DNA of 64,000 bases from Angiostrongylus vasorum (GCA_018806985.1 JADANN010000443.1:1603001-1667000), one strand, 5' to 3'. Shown: positions 10,701-21,700, counted from the stretch's first letter. A program made the numbers and translations. The notes: generated by a model from the letters alone, not told the origin.

Positions 10701-13700
10701 GGTGAAAAACCGTTCGATTCGAAGTTCCACGCCCTGAGGATCGAGTTGCGATCGCAAACATGAAGGAGGCACATCTCCATGACCTGATAATATCATCACC
10801 GACATCCATCGGACCGAACGCCGCAAATTACATGTACTTCTCACTACCTATGAAACGTCTCACTATTAAGGGAAGAAAATTCCCAGAGTTGTGAAGGACG
10901 TAGTGCACGGTCGTCCTACCCAGAAGTGTTACCGAAGGGGTCTTCGCAACTGTTACTCTACATGCTTGTTGAGCGTGCTCTGCAAACCACAGTTCACAAA
11001 AATTATCGTTCTCTAGATAACAAGCACCTTGATGATGTGTTACCAGACGAACAAGCAAGATTTCGACAAGGGGTTTTGCTGCATGGAGCACATCGAAACC
11101 GTGTGACGGTTCATGGAATTCTCTAGGTAGTGCCATTTGCGTCGCGTTTTTACATAACGAAATTGAGTTCAACAGGGTGGAAGCATGCAGTCCTACCAGG
11201 GCTCGTCTACCAAAGAGTGGACCTGTCTTACATGGAAACTCCATTTGACTGTTGTCGGAACTGCATCCCGAAAATGCAGTTTTTCATTCAACTCCTCACT
11301 ATTCTGAAGCAGAAACGATGCTCAATGAACTAAACTAGACGAGAAAAAATGATGGACTGCACAGAAACAGGGCGAAAACCTAGTTCATAAAAAAACTTAG
11401 TGCGAAGGCGAAGGAATCGAACTGGATGGTGCTCTTAATACACAGACCAGCTCGCTGATGTACCTTGCACGTTCAGTGAACATGAAGAACAATATGAAAC
11501 GCGAACTATAGAGAAAAGAAAACCACCATGGATCGCATTCGAGCCATTCAAAGAAGCCACAGACCATCTAAGTTCTCCAAAACGTTGTGCATAGCTTTTC
11601 GATTCCAAGAAATCTGCGCGCCACTCACAAAGCGCTTGAAAGGTGTCTTTCGAAATTCAACCAGCCCTTACAACGTCCAGATGGAATAGGCAGTTCAGGT
11701 CTCTTCGTGATACGGGAGAATAAAGTACATATGCGATAATAAAGACGTGGTGGGCCTATCACACAATACTGGAAACAGATGACATATGGATAAAGAGAAC
11801 AGTGGAGTGGACTCCAAGAGAATGAAGATTTCCTCTTGGAGGACCACCTAAGTTAAGGGCGGACGTGTTCAGCTGAAGTCAACCATCGAGATTCACAGAT
11901 GAAAACGATTTTAGAACTACCGAATAGATTTCGAGAACGTCACCATGTTCGAGACAAAGAACCGTCAAGAACGACGCTAGCGCAAGAGGGAAACGAGTGG
12001 AAATCATGCCGAGACCCACACAACCGGTGAAGAGAAGCCATCGAAGAATCCAAGTGTTGGGCTATTTTGTAGCGTTATTCTTGCACTTTTATGTTTCCAT
12101 TGCAAAACGATGTTATCGGAAGATGCTTATACACCTGTATTTTTTTCAACTAAGTCTATCACTTTTCATCTTAATTCTTGTCGGAGTTTCAATTCGGTTA
12201 CCTTGGCATCTTGTCTAATGACAATCTTTAGAAATGGCGTGACCCGTTCAACTTCTTTACGCCATGCCTGCGCATCGATGTCGCTGTGTAGAATTGCTTG
12301 TTTAGGATGATCCTGGAAGTAGCAGATGACAATGGAGAACCAGTCGTTTTACACTGGTGAAGCAGAAACTTTCAGAAAATAAAGGATCTTAGTCAGGATC
12401 ATGTCGGCCATCGCGATCTGTACACTAACAATTCTTTGGATGTTTCTAAACTACAATTTCCTTTTCATCGTCGAATCATCAAGAAACTGACTGGCATACA
12501 TGTCCGGTCTCTTTATCAAAAGCACAGTGTTTCCTGTTTGTATCAGACTTGCCCTCTTTTTTCTTTCACTAGAATGAACTAAATGTATGAAAATTCTTCT
12601 TGTATACGTGTACTTGTAAAAACATTACAACTAAAGGCGACTGTGCTTACCAACGCTTTTTGCACGTTAACGTTTACAGAAACCTCTGCAGAGTAAGTCA
12701 GCCTGCCCACTTTTTTAAACCTCTAAATTGCAATATTTTTGACGTATAAGTGAGCTTATAAAATCGCTACAATCAGGGTGAAACTGGCTATCCTCACTCC
12801 CTGTGCTTCAATGTTTACATCAACCTCTGCTGACTAAGTCAACTTACTCTCGTTTGAAATATTTGTAAAAGTTCAAGAGCAACCACAAAAGAAAAGATGC
12901 TTCTTCTAAAGAAACCTATTTTAAACACTATATTTTACTAATAAATTCGAAAGGAAAGTATACTTCTGGCTCGTTGTAAAGTGGAGCCGATAAGTCGATG
13001 TAGACTCCTTCGTCTTCGTCGATGTAGTCTTCTTCAGCAATCTAAAAATTGGACTGTGATTCATTTAGCTGGGAGATGGCTTCTGGAAGGTGGATCACTA
13101 AAAACTTGTCACTTCTACGATTTTATTCGATTTTTCGAAATTCGTCCCGGCAGAAAAATCCACATCAAATCCACAAAAAGTGAACGGTCGTTTAAAAGTT
13201 CGCTTGCGTTCAGAAAAAGTGGTAAGTTCATCGATGTTCACGGTATCTAATGAAGTGAAGGTAATAAAAAATAAAAGATAAAGCCCTCGGCTTTGACCAC
13301 TCCCTAAGGGATGCGCCGTGCATGCGACTTCATTAAGTATCGTTGGAGGTGATTGAATGCATGTCTGACCTTTACAATGACCAGCGGTGGCCTACCGATG
13401 TGTCGAGCCAGTGCTGCTATCCTCCCAGACAAGTCTGGTACCAATTTGCCGACCCCGGAGGGATGAAGGCTTGGTGGGCCATGGGCGCGAGGACCGATTC
13501 CACGTGTATGTTGCAGGGCGCCTCCGACCACTGCGCCACACGTGAAGCGAAGGTATCTCCCAAAATTGGCTCTATTTCTTTCTAGAACTTTTGACTTCCA
13601 CATTTTATCGTTGCAGTCATGCAAAAAGAATTTCCGACTTAAACTTTCAACGTCTGTTAAATCGTTAACGTTCAGCGATTCTCAGACTCTGTGTTTTTTA

Positions 13701-16700
13701 AAGTCTGAGGAGTTCTCATTTGATTACACATGAATAGCTGTTAATTAAATCGAAAAGCTGATGCGAGGTTGGTGTAGGTCTTCGTTGTCGTTGTCGTTGT
13801 TGTTGGTGTTGTTGGTCGATGGCTGACATTTCGGCGATTTCGCCTTCCTCAGAGCCTGGACGTATTTTATATCAGAATACTTTAATTATTGGAAAAAAAA
13901 GGCTACAGTATTAATGAAGGTCAAACTTTTAAATAGATGGTGGGCCAAGATGCTACTGTAAAATGTAGTTCTACGCCATATTGAACAGAAAGGCTACTCA
14001 CCGTGATGTTACGAGTAGGACTGGCCCACGCGTTGCTCACGTGGGGTCGCGAGCACGACATACGCCGGAGTCAAAATATCATTTTGAAATAGGGCGCCAG
14101 GTCACGTGTGCACGTGAGGAATTCGTCTTTCCGGTTCAGCTTTGGAGTTTTGAAATCTATCCAAAACGCCTCAAGAGTCTTGCGCTTTGTTTTTGACTCC
14201 TGCGCTAGGATCCGCACAGTCACTTCAAAATCATTGCCATTGTGCTTGTGTGACCTATGCGTACCCAGAGGACTGTTTTGACGAATTTTAGCTTTCCCAT
14301 CTAGATGTTCTTTTATGCAGAAACAAAAGTGGTCTACCCGTTTCCCCAATATATTCCTCACCGCATGCGTTACATGAGATCAAGTATATTATACCTGAAC
14401 TCATGCAATCCCCGTCTCTCCCGTTAGGACAGATCATACAGTTTTTCTGAGCTGCACAAACGATCATAGAGATGGTTGCGAACTAACTGACGGCGTAGGG
14501 TATTGGGTAGGATGTCAATAATCGTTACATAATTTTTCAAGACCACTTTTGTTAAGCATCTCTTAATGGCGTAACTTACTTCATTTGATAAGAAGGGGTA
14601 GCCTTTCTGTTCAATATGGCGTAGAACTACATTTGACTGTAGCATCCTAACCCACCATTTATTTAAAAGTTTGACCTTCATTAATACTTTAGCCTTTTTT
14701 TTCCACCGAATAGTTAAAATATTCTAATATAAAAATACGTCCAGGCTCTGAGGAAGGCGTAATCGCCAAAACGTCAGCCGTCGACCAACAACACCAACAA
14801 CAACGGCAACGACAACGAAGACCTATACCAACCACGCATCAGCTAAAGAAGATCAGTTTATAACATCATATAAATAAATATACCAAGTAGCTATGCCGAG
14901 GTTTATAGAAAGTTGGTCTTTTGAGTTAAATCGAAAAGCATTGCTACAGAACGCTTCCAGTAAATTGAGTAGTTAAGAAAAACTTTCGTTTTCATACCTC
15001 GGATGAGCTGTCGTCTTCTTCATCTTGATCAACAGCGATGTCGTCTTCTTCCCTTTCCGGTGGAATCATTCTAGAAAAGTAGAAAAAGCTTATTTCGATG
15101 TTTTCGGCAAGCTCTTATAGCGCTAACTTTTCCCATTGAAAGTTGACGTGAATGAGCGCGGCATCGGCAAGAGTGTCGAGTACGAACAAAACAGCTTCAC
15201 CAGCTCCTGACTTGAGCTTATTAGCAGAAAATTCCATCGGTATATCCTGAAATCGACAGGCTGACCATGTTCTCTAGAAGTTGTAAATTCTGTATTCACA
15301 AATGATTAGAGCCACTTGTACTCCAACATTCTTTCCTCACTGCAAGAGAAATACCGAAATATTAGTGCTACGGAGGAAATGACTGCGCGGTTATGTGATA
15401 ACAGCCGATTGTCAGTACTTTTCTAGAGAAGTGAGTTGAGGTTGCAATGATAATATTTGTTCGGTTAACGTTTCAACGTCCCCGCTTTATTCGTACGATT
15501 GACAAAACATTGGCGAAATATGGGACGGCGGCAGAACGTCAAGATCTGTCCTGTATAGAATGACACCACCGAGAGAGGATACTTCATATCGAGAGGTGCT
15601 CTCTCCACTGGATTCGACTCGATGCAACAACGAACACCCAAGTCACGCGCGCGACCACCTCTGAACCATCGACTCCGATCGAAGCTGCTCTGAAGAAGTG
15701 GAAGACGTCGAAACGTTAGCTGCAAAATTATTTTCGTACCGGCTTCATGTTATCCAAGTAATCCAGAAAAGTATTGATTATCCTTGCCTGGGTTCAATGC
15801 AGGTTGGTTTTTAAGATTCTGCCGATAACTTTTTTTGACCACTAAAGAACTTGAACAGTTGTATATATGAAAAACCTGTATAAAATGTCCCATTAATGTC
15901 TCATTTTATCGATCTATCGATTTTTTATGTAACGAAAGGTCACTTATATTGCGGACCCCAGCAGTTTTTTCCATTGATTTCGGTGTCGCGTAGCGTTCAT
16001 CCATAAAAGCCTTGAGAGAAAGAAAAAGGGGCTTCAGCTTCTTCTGGCGCAATCAACACTCAGTCTTGAGATAGTTGAATTAGAAAAGCAACACAAGCAT
16101 TGATGTAGCCATACGTTCAGAGGAACCACAGCATCTTGGTGGACTAAATCCAGCTTGCTTAATAATTTTACCATTAGAAGCCTTGCATATCACTGTGATA
16201 GAAGACGCAAATTTGCATCTTGGCTGAGAAAAAGTGTACGTCTTAGTGGATTTTATACAGAGTACTTAGAGTTGTAGAATAGGTGTGCAGAAGTTGAAAT
16301 TGCTTTACCACCCTAACTATGGTTTCCAGTTTGAAAGTGAGCTTGATACTTCCGTCTGCAATTTCAAAGTAATCCTACATCACGGCAGAACCCTAAGATC
16401 GAGTATACGTGCATTGCTATAGCCAAAAACAATAAAAAATTATGGGCTTCCCATCAGAGTGTGGCTCTTTTCCTTCTTATTGAAAATCGGATCCCATTGA
16501 TAGTTCGCAGCACGAACTGAAACTATTTAACACGAATTTGTTACAAAAAACATTTTGGATGGAGCTTCGGCATCTTCCTGTTCTCGAGAGCCGCGATGGT
16601 TCGAGTCACTTGTCCACAGCAGTCCATCACTGCGGTGTGCGGTGAGTCGTCATGGTCGCATCGAGTCGAATCGAGTCGAGCGAAACTGTCGAAGCAGCGG

Positions 16701-19700
16701 TCAAAATGAAAGGTTCTTTTCGTTATAGCAACTTCATCCAGGGTTTCCAACATAGCTTAAGAAAACCTTAAAAATGAACGTCGAAAATTAAACAACGAAT
16801 GGGTTAAAATGGCAAAAGCAGCTGCTTTAAAACCATCTGTTATCTCTTAACTCAAAGCTCGTTTGCCACCATGTCCTGTCTTGTACTTATCAAAACTCAT
16901 AAGTTAATATCCAGTGATGATCTATCTTGTGACTACCGATCCACCGTTATTCAAGGTTGGACGTATCGTTAACCGTGCAGACGGGCTAAAGAAAATAGAA
17001 TGACGTGGTTTTTAACCCAAATACTTACGCAGCTGTTAAAACACGTTCCAGCCCATCTAACGAACACCCAGATGCTCTAGTATGGTTACGTAACGCGCGT
17101 CCTAATAGCGCGTACGCGATGGGGGCCCTTCGACGTCACTGCCCTTTATACAAAGTTGTTGAACAACTCTGCTATCTAAGCCATGTTCGAACTCCTTATA
17201 CAACACGAAGGAGCAATAAGCACGTGTAGCTCCACGATTTAGTAGGTGATAGCCTTCTTAAAAGAGCGCTTAAACGCTCACTCTTCAGAAGGTCCGGAAA
17301 TACTACGCACAAATGAGAGGGTTGACAATGGAACAGGGACTGTTCCAAGCTTTGCCATTGCATTTATGTTTAAGGTGGAAGCACCAGTAATCGATCTCTG
17401 GCCATTGCTCAACTGCAGATATATGGATGATTGCTTTGTTATTTGCTCAGCACAAGAGGAAATGGACAATTGTTTTGAGTTATTGAATGAACAGTCAGAG
17501 AGCATGAAGTTAACCCGAGAGAAGTCGAAAGAAAGATGACTATCATTTCTGGACCTCCAAATTAACTTGTCCGAAAACGGCTACAGTACGAAACGGTGCC
17601 GAAAGCCATGTAGTAAAAAATTATTGGTTCATGACCTGTCCTCTCTCCCCCTCACAACCAAAATGGCACTTGTAAGAAACATGTTTCGAATATCTACGAG
17701 TGTGTGCACGGGAAGAGAGCCAGAAGGAAGAATCCCTGAAAGTGGGACTGCAAATTGACATTTCAAATAGCTACGAAACTGTAGCTCCTCGGGATAGGTG
17801 TAGAGGAAAACGCAAGCCCGCAAACGATAATTCTAGCTAGGATAATGTTTCGTTTATCCCACTCTTCATATTAAACGAAATAAGTGTGGCATAAGCGTGG
17901 CTATAGAACACTGTTTAAGAAGGACCGGTCTAGAGAATTCAGTTACAGTGAAGATACTATCCAACACCATTGGACGCCGGCTAGTTCGCAACCGCCTGTA
18001 TGACCGCCTATGGACAATGCAAAATTGCATAATATGCTCTAACGGTAGAGACGATGATTACATGAGCTCGGTCACAGTAAATCTGATCTCTTGCAAAGCG
18101 TGCACGGATGAATACATTGGCGAAGCGGCTACACCACTTTGCGCTCGTTTAAAAGAATATCTAATCGGTAAACTAAAGGTTAAAGTTAAATTCTCCCCCT
18201 AAACGCGCATAGGACACAGACACACAACGGAGAAGATTTTGACTTAGAAGTTATCCAATCGCACAGCAATCCAGAACATCAGCGCGGAAAATTTTCGAAG
18301 CATTCCGGACAAATTCCAAGTAGCCGAGAATGAACAGCAGGGGAGCATGCTTCTCAATCAAGCGCGATCTTACACAGTATTTGAGACTGATATTTTAATG
18401 TGACTGGCACATTACACTTCCATGTGAACTCTGTGCGGTTGGCCCCTTCCTGACATGCTCAGTGTAAGACTTATAGAAAGTAGCAAATGTTCTAAAAAGT
18501 TATTTTGCCTTCAATGCGATTGAAATCTTAGTTTAGCACTTCCTCTGCTTGGTTATGAAGGTGTTTGGCTGGGCAGATTGCAGTCAACTTGACCATTTCA
18601 GGCTGTGAAGAAGGCGAAATCCGCCGAAACGTCAGCTTGTTCGTAAATAAAGAATAAAGTAACAACCTTGCGTTTCCTCATGAGAAAACAGCAAATATCA
18701 TGTTTGAATTTTTGCTTAAAAAACTGCTAACGGGAATTTCCGTTTTCCAGTACATTTTGAGGAGCTCTACTTCTAATCACGACATAAAAAAGGATAAAGG
18801 CTAAAGCTCTCGGCGTTGATCATTCTCTGAGGAGTACGCCATGCATTCTACTTCATTAAGCATCGTTTGGAAGTGATTGAATGCATATCTGGTCTTTACA
18901 ATGACTCGCGGTGGGTCACCGATATATAGAGCCAATGCTGCTATCCTCTCAGACAAGTTTCAGGTATCAATTTGCCGGTTCCGGAGGGGTGGAAGGCTTG
19001 GTGAGCTATGGGGGCCGGGATCGATTCCACGTGTGTGTCAGGGCGTCTCTGACCACTTCGCTACACGCGCCTTTTTTAATCACGACACATATGTTGAAAT
19101 TCACTTACATTCGCTCTTAAATATGCCATAATTCCAGCTACTGTCACATTCGGATCGTGAGACTGAAAAAGTATTAGGAGGAAAACAGAAACAATAAGAG
19201 CTGAAAATGTAATGTTAATTTTTGCGAGTTAAAATGTTAAGAAATAGAGTGTTAAGCTTTCGTCGCTGATCATTCGCTTAACGATACAACATTTAATCGA
19301 CTTCACCTAACATCATAGAGGTGACTGAATGTGAATTCGGCCTATAGAATGAGTCTCATCGCCTACTGATCTATCAATCGATTCATATCATATCTATCAG
19401 TGCTTTTTTTATCCTCCGGGGCAAATCTGACACTAAATTGCTGATACCGTATGGATAGAGAAGCTTGACCTACGCTGCGCGAGAGATTGAATCAACCAGC
19501 ACGTTTGTATTCTAGGACATCTCTGAAGCCCTATTCTTTCACTTATTTCACATTTCAACTATTCTTTGTTTATGTCACATTTTATTTACTTCAAGATTTA
19601 TCTAGTTCTTGTCTATTTTATTTTTTCTAATGGCCTGTTATACACTCAAACTTGTCGATTTTGGTCAGGAAGAAAATGTTCCATGGACTGAAGATTATCT

Positions 19701-21687
19701 GTGTATGGTCGGCAACGGCATCACAGAGAGGTCTCTTTCAAATGGAACACCGGTGCAAAAATTTCTCCTCGTGTAAAGAGAGGACATGCTGTTAGAAGTC
19801 AAAATTAACCGAACTTTCGACGCGTTCCTCTCATGAATTCAGCAATGTTTACGTACCTTTGGTAATGTTGCTTATGTTTTATTGGCGACAAACCATTTAG
19901 TTCAGTTATACCAGAAGGAAGATAACAACAAGAAGTGTACTTACCTCTTGTGGCATTTCATAGGCTTCGTTGCCGGCGATCCTTATCAACCATGCAGCTA
20001 ACGAGGTGAACATAAAGTACTGCTCACCAACATTTGTTGAATTCACAAAATAATGCCTAAAATTAACATAGGCGATAGTGGTGAAAACAGCAGAAACTAT
20101 CACAATCGATAATAGTATTAAGGTGGGGGTCGTTGCAGTGATAATGATCTCGTTCACCACGATAATGGTGCTGGTTCATCTCCACCCCAGGCTCGTCAAT
20201 CCTTCCCTACGAGGCTGCGAAACTGCTACCAGACTTGTCTGAAATCAAGTGATTTTCTTCAGTCCTTGTGGTAACGCCCATAAATGACTACACCAAGACA
20301 CCAGAGAGAATACATTAGAGACGTCATGCAATATACGCATGGTAGTTGGCTCAATCTCCACTTCATGGGTCAACCAAGACCCCCGATTTCTGTGGAGAAC
20401 CTATTTGGGAGAAGTTCCTTACGATTCACGAAGATGATTGAGTGCCTCTGGTGGGCCCGAGAGTGCATAGCGCTTCAGGGATTTCATCGAAATCTATTAG
20501 AGCAACACTTGCCGACATTCATGAAGAAGACAAAATCCTCAACTATCAGTTTAAAGCAAATTCAGTGACCGGTACAAGGAGCACAAGAAGAATAACCAAA
20601 TAAAATAAGTGTTGGGATCTTCAAAACACTTAAATCAAAGTCAAATACATTAAAGTAAACAAATGTTCACGTATTCAAGATAGGTTCCATGCACTTTGTG
20701 GACCTGCGCAACTCTGGAGAAATGGGCTAAGAATGGGAAGTGGTGGAAAAATACTTTTTATACTGATGAAAAGATAACGTAGAAACATTTGAGACGAATG
20801 AAAGTTGCTTTGAGGAACTAAACGTGTGCTGAATAACAACCTCGCGGTTGCTGTAAAAAAAGAGAACAACAGATTTATAATCCAATGCCGAGGTTAATAG
20901 AAAGTCGATCTTGCGAACTGTTAAAGCTCTCGGTGTTGATCAATCCCCTGAGGGATGCGCCATGTATTCGACTTCATTAAGCATCGTTTAGAGGTGATCG
21001 AATTCATATCTGGCCTTTACAATGATGACTCGCGGTGGCCCACCGATGTATCGAGTCAGTGCTGCTATCCTCCCTAGGCAAGTCTGGTACCAATTTGCCG
21101 ACCCTGGAGGGATGGGAGGCTTGGTGGGCCATTGGAGCGGGATCGTTTCCAAGTGTGTGTTGGAGGGCGCCTCCGACCACTGCGCCACACGCGTCCTCTA
21201 AATAGTTGACATATCTATTTATATGATCTTATAAACTGATCCTGTTGAGCTGATGCGAAGTTGGTGTAACTTGTCGTTGTTTGTTTTGTTGTTTTTGTTG
21301 GCCATTGAGCAACAACACTTACAACAACGACAACGAAAACTTATAACCTTGAATCAGCTCAACAAGACCAGTTTATAAGAGCGTATAAACAAATGAGAAG
21401 AGTTTTCAGAGAGAAAGTGAGATGGAAAGGCAATTTAGATAATTTGTGCGCTACGCACAATCTATAGAGACGAATCAGTCACATGGATGGCGTAATGTTA
21501 CCACAATGTTCATTTGACTAACCTGTGAACTGGTTTGAAGGCCGTGTTCATCTTGAGAAATCCTTCCTCGTAGTTAAGAAGTTTAAGCTTATCGACAAGG
21601 TCTTCGTTTTTAATATATGGCTCGTAAAGTTTTCCTGGACCATCTACAAGTTCCTGCTGCGGCTTCCCGTTCTCAGTATCTTCCATT
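4793..21687 (-). CDS. che-13: Intraflagellar transport protein IFT57 (CHE-13 orthologue)
   Basis: This is an IFT-B complex subunit needed to build sensory cilia. Exons, 5' to 3' on the minus strand: 21687-21523, 20056-19945, 19162-19109, 15246-15128, 15070-14998, 13041-12964, 12312-12202, 7086-6999, 6920-6782, 5405-5298, 4944-4793. They spell ~398 residues (human IFT57 is ~430). The N-terminal calponin-like part includes VDKLKLLNYEEGFL and HYFVNSTNVGEQYFMFTSLA. An acidic linker follows (EEDDIAVDQDEEDDSSSE). Next come RKEVERVTPFLKIVIRQDAK and DWRMHLEQM, then a C-terminal coiled coil (SRERTLNQQLG, SERTAALQRISEDIDQIKMQ, GAPIMKVRQALLKIEEDI). Splice phases agree at all junctions apart from two one-base insertions: in exon 1 (CCGG near 21661) and in exon 8 (T7 at 7040-7046). 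The exon 9 donor and exon 10 acceptor were chosen by phase. Introns contain RTE, Penelope and SINE copies. The ATG lies 3 nt after a TTCAG acceptor. Confidence 0.93.
5570..6090. repeat. Inverted pair of family B repeats (tRNA-like) in an IFT57 intron
   Basis: The plus-oriented half (5570-5825) and minus-oriented half (5826-6090) are reverse complements over most of their length. Shared landmarks are TGCTGAGATATTTGCAAAAC, CAATCACCCGTCAGC and TTACTGCCTA-like ends. In the minus half, GGTGTGGTGGTGAACTCGTTA resembles an A box and the ACGCATTCT region replaces a B box. The pair could fold into a long hairpin in the IFT57 pre-mRNA. Confidence 0.65.
6255..6625. repeat. Two older family B copies with tRNA-like promoter boxes
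   Basis: 6255-6485 reads AGATCGAACTGCGATTAGCC, whose reverse complement carries GGTTCGATCT-like B-box sequence, and continues into CAGCAATCATCCGTCAGC. 6525-6625 reads in the opposite sense, with GATGGTGCAGTGTATAATAC (A-box-like) and GTGGATCGATTAG (B-box-like). Both are in intron 9 of the IFT57 gene. Confidence 0.55.
7945..9100 (+). mobile_element. RTE-1 remnant with internal deletion, joined to a Penelope fragment
   Basis: 7945-8090 matches the RTE-1 5' region in reverse-complement sense to the 31.4-kb copy (GGGTTAATCGCCGACCAAAA). 8520-9090 encodes the RTE-1 C-terminus in several frames (ILPALTYALETCSLRRQG, then DNRWTRAVSDWVPLEVKRTA, then ERYEAQRVPGASRTYWAI). Between them, 8290-8520 is a Penelope piece (FKLPLISNEISYTTTRCLRK). 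No endonuclease or RT core remains. It lies in intron 7 of the minus-strand IFT57 gene. Confidence 0.7.
9480..12040 (+). mobile_element. RTE-type retrotransposon, lineage 2, degenerate plus-strand copy
   Basis: 9836-10315 encodes a 159-residue piece of the apurinic-type endonuclease (VVGDFITRSRTASENGLGIG, a decayed GDFNAKLG box, and HRPLCANIRPSH). 10.4-11.3 kb holds reverse transcriptase pieces in shifting frames (VLPDEQARFRQG, CCMEHIETVSRFMEF, LTILKQKRCS). 11.7-12.0 kb gives the C-terminal WIKRTVEWTPRE and GGPPKLRADVFS. Stops and frameshifts throughout make it dead. It fills most of IFT57 intron 7 and ends ~160 bp before exon 7 of that gene. Confidence 0.75.
13277..13546 (-). repeat. tRNA-derived SINE, family A
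   Basis: Read on the minus strand it begins GTGTGGCGCAGTGGTCGGAG, with an A box (TGGCGCAGTGG) and a B-box-like GGAATCGGTCC, and ends with a GAGGGCTTTATC-like tail. Other copies: 18789-19072, 20925-21196, 25402-25678, 39854-40138, 57818-58101 and 59256-59528. The ~106-codon open frame across it is a by-product of the repeat. Confidence 0.8.
13828..13852 (-). ncRNA. Hammerhead-like core, minus strand
   Basis: On the minus strand: CTGAGGA, extra A, GGCG-AAAT-CGCC (perfect 4-bp stem), GAAAT. It is in the sense strand of the IFT57 pre-mRNA (intron 5). The last base of GAAAC is T, which weakens the stem III pairing. No clear stem I partner is seen upstream. Confidence 0.5.
14748..14772 (+). ncRNA. 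Hammerhead-like core, plus strand, mutated
   Basis: CTGAGGA, extra A, GGCG-TAAT-CGCC, then AAAAC in place of GAAAC. The G-to-A change at the start of the GAAA box should inactivate it. It is the opposite end of the same Penelope-like element as 13828-13852. Confidence 0.45.
15480..15790 (+). repeat. Family D repeat with hammerhead-like motif, IFT57 intron 3
   Basis: Contains GGATTCGACTCGATGCAACA, then CTGAAGA (15690-15696), a weak AGTG/CGTC stem II, and GAAAC (15710-15714) followed by GTTAGCTG. Just upstream, 15463-15480 carries the reverse-complement motif TTAACGTTTCAACGTCC, so a truncated inverted partner is present. Confidence 0.55.
15800..16540. other. Intronic stretch with no recognised feature
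   Basis: AT-rich intron 3 sequence of the IFT57 gene. I see no exon, repeat-family match or promoter box here. Confidence 0.3.
16541..16745 (-). repeat. Family D repeat, degenerate minus-strand copy
   Basis: Shows the reverse-complement landmarks TTGTCCACAGCAG and CATCGAGTCGAATCGAGTCG of family D. The ribozyme-like end is degraded. The 70-codon open frame across it is not a gene. Confidence 0.45.
16990..18665 (+). mobile_element. Penelope-like element with YMDD RT and GIY-YIG endonuclease, degenerate
   Basis: This is the longest Penelope-like copy. 17005-17150 gives RNARPNSAYAMGA. 17246-17539 gives the RT palm with the catalytic YMDDCFVICSAQEEMD (YMDD at 17420-17431). 17567-17760 gives ALVRNMFRISTSVCTGRE. 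17897-18190 gives RRLVRNRLYDRLWTMQNCII and then the endonuclease motif LISCKACTDEYIGE with PLCARLKEYL. The frame is broken by stops and shifts at least five times. The tail at 18601-18630 carries a mutated hammerhead-like motif followed by AAATAAAGAATAAAG. It sits in IFT57 intron 3, antisense to that gene. Confidence 0.8.
18789..19072 (-). repeat. tRNA-derived SINE, family A
   Basis: Minus-strand copy ending in GCCGAGAGCTTTAGCC. The A-box region reads GTAGCGAAGTGGTCAGAGAC, more diverged than in the 57.8-kb copy. It ends 37 bp from exon 3 (19109-19162) of the IFT57 gene. Confidence 0.7.
19252..19490 (-). repeat. Strongly degenerate family A SINE
   Basis: Family A landmarks can be followed in order (GCTTTCGTCGCTGATCATTC, ATAGAGGTGACTGAATGTG, CAGTGC), but with many changes, and the A/B boxes are hardly recognisable. 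An old copy in IFT57 intron 2. Confidence 0.45.
20160..20820. other. Intronic stretch with an unassigned open frame
   Basis: IFT57 intron 1. A 94-codon plus-strand frame (20284-20568, containing MIECLWWARECIALQGFHRN) has no match I can name and no flanking splice logic. A short family A SINE-like piece (GCTACCAGACTTGTCTG) lies at ~20.23 kb. Confidence 0.25.
20820..20915 (+). repeat. Penelope terminal-repeat remnant with tail motif
   Basis: AACAACCTCGCGGTTGCTGT, then AGAGAACAACAG, then the tail motif GCCGAGGTTAATAGAAAGTC (20888-20907). The same tail closes Penelope-derived pieces at 14.9, 27.1, 41.1 (minus), 44.95 and 52.5 kb. Only the terminal ~95 bp is present. Confidence 0.6.
20925..21196 (-). 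repeat. tRNA-derived SINE, family A
   Basis: Minus-strand copy, A box reading TGGCGCAGTGGTCGGAGGCG, complete to the GAGAGCTTTAAC tail. It lies directly behind the Penelope tail remnant, in IFT57 intron 1. Confidence 0.75.
21245..21375. repeat. Small fold-back derived from Penelope ends
   Basis: Left arm GTTGAGCTGATGCGAAGTTG and right arm CTTGAATCAGCTCAAC are inverted, with a GTTGTCG/CGACAAC-rich centre. These are the outer ends of the 13757-14870 element with everything between deleted. It has no ribozyme motif. Confidence 0.6.
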
Positions 21688-21690
21688 TTC

Positions 21691-21700
21691 TGAAGATATG
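21691..21700 (-). promoter_or_regulatory. Likely trans-splice acceptor of the IFT57 gene
   Basis: On the minus strand ATATCTTCAG directly precedes AAA-ATG (ATG at 21687-21685). A consensus nematode 3' splice site three bases before a start codon, with no coding exon needed upstream, fits spliced-leader addition. That is inference; a cis-spliced 5' UTR exon would look the same. Confidence 0.5.

Larger units (their letters stand above)
13757..14870 (-). mobile_element. Penelope-like element with inverted terminal repeats in an IFT57 intron
   Basis: Minus-strand coding pieces are PFLSNEVSYAIKRCLTK and RRQLVRNHLYDRLCSSEK (14681-14424), then a GIY-YIG endonuclease segment with CIKEHLDGKAKIRQNSPLG and TLEAFWIDFKTPKLNRKDE (14361-14071). 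The ends are inverted repeats: 13757-13998 and ~14600-14860 are reverse complements, each carrying GCTGATGCG, a CAACAACGACAACG microsatellite-like run and a hammerhead-like motif. The RT domain is missing. Penelope elements are known to have direct or inverted terminal repeats, which fits. It lies in the same orientation as IFT57 intron 5. Confidence 0.75.

Noticed and set aside
13304..13624. 106-codon minus-strand open frame
   Set aside because: It is the translation of a family A SINE; similar frames recur in each copy.
13778..13816. GTTGTCGTTGTTG run considered as a regulatory or structural microsatellite
   Set aside because: It belongs to the Penelope terminal repeat and recurs with each copy, so it is not a local feature.
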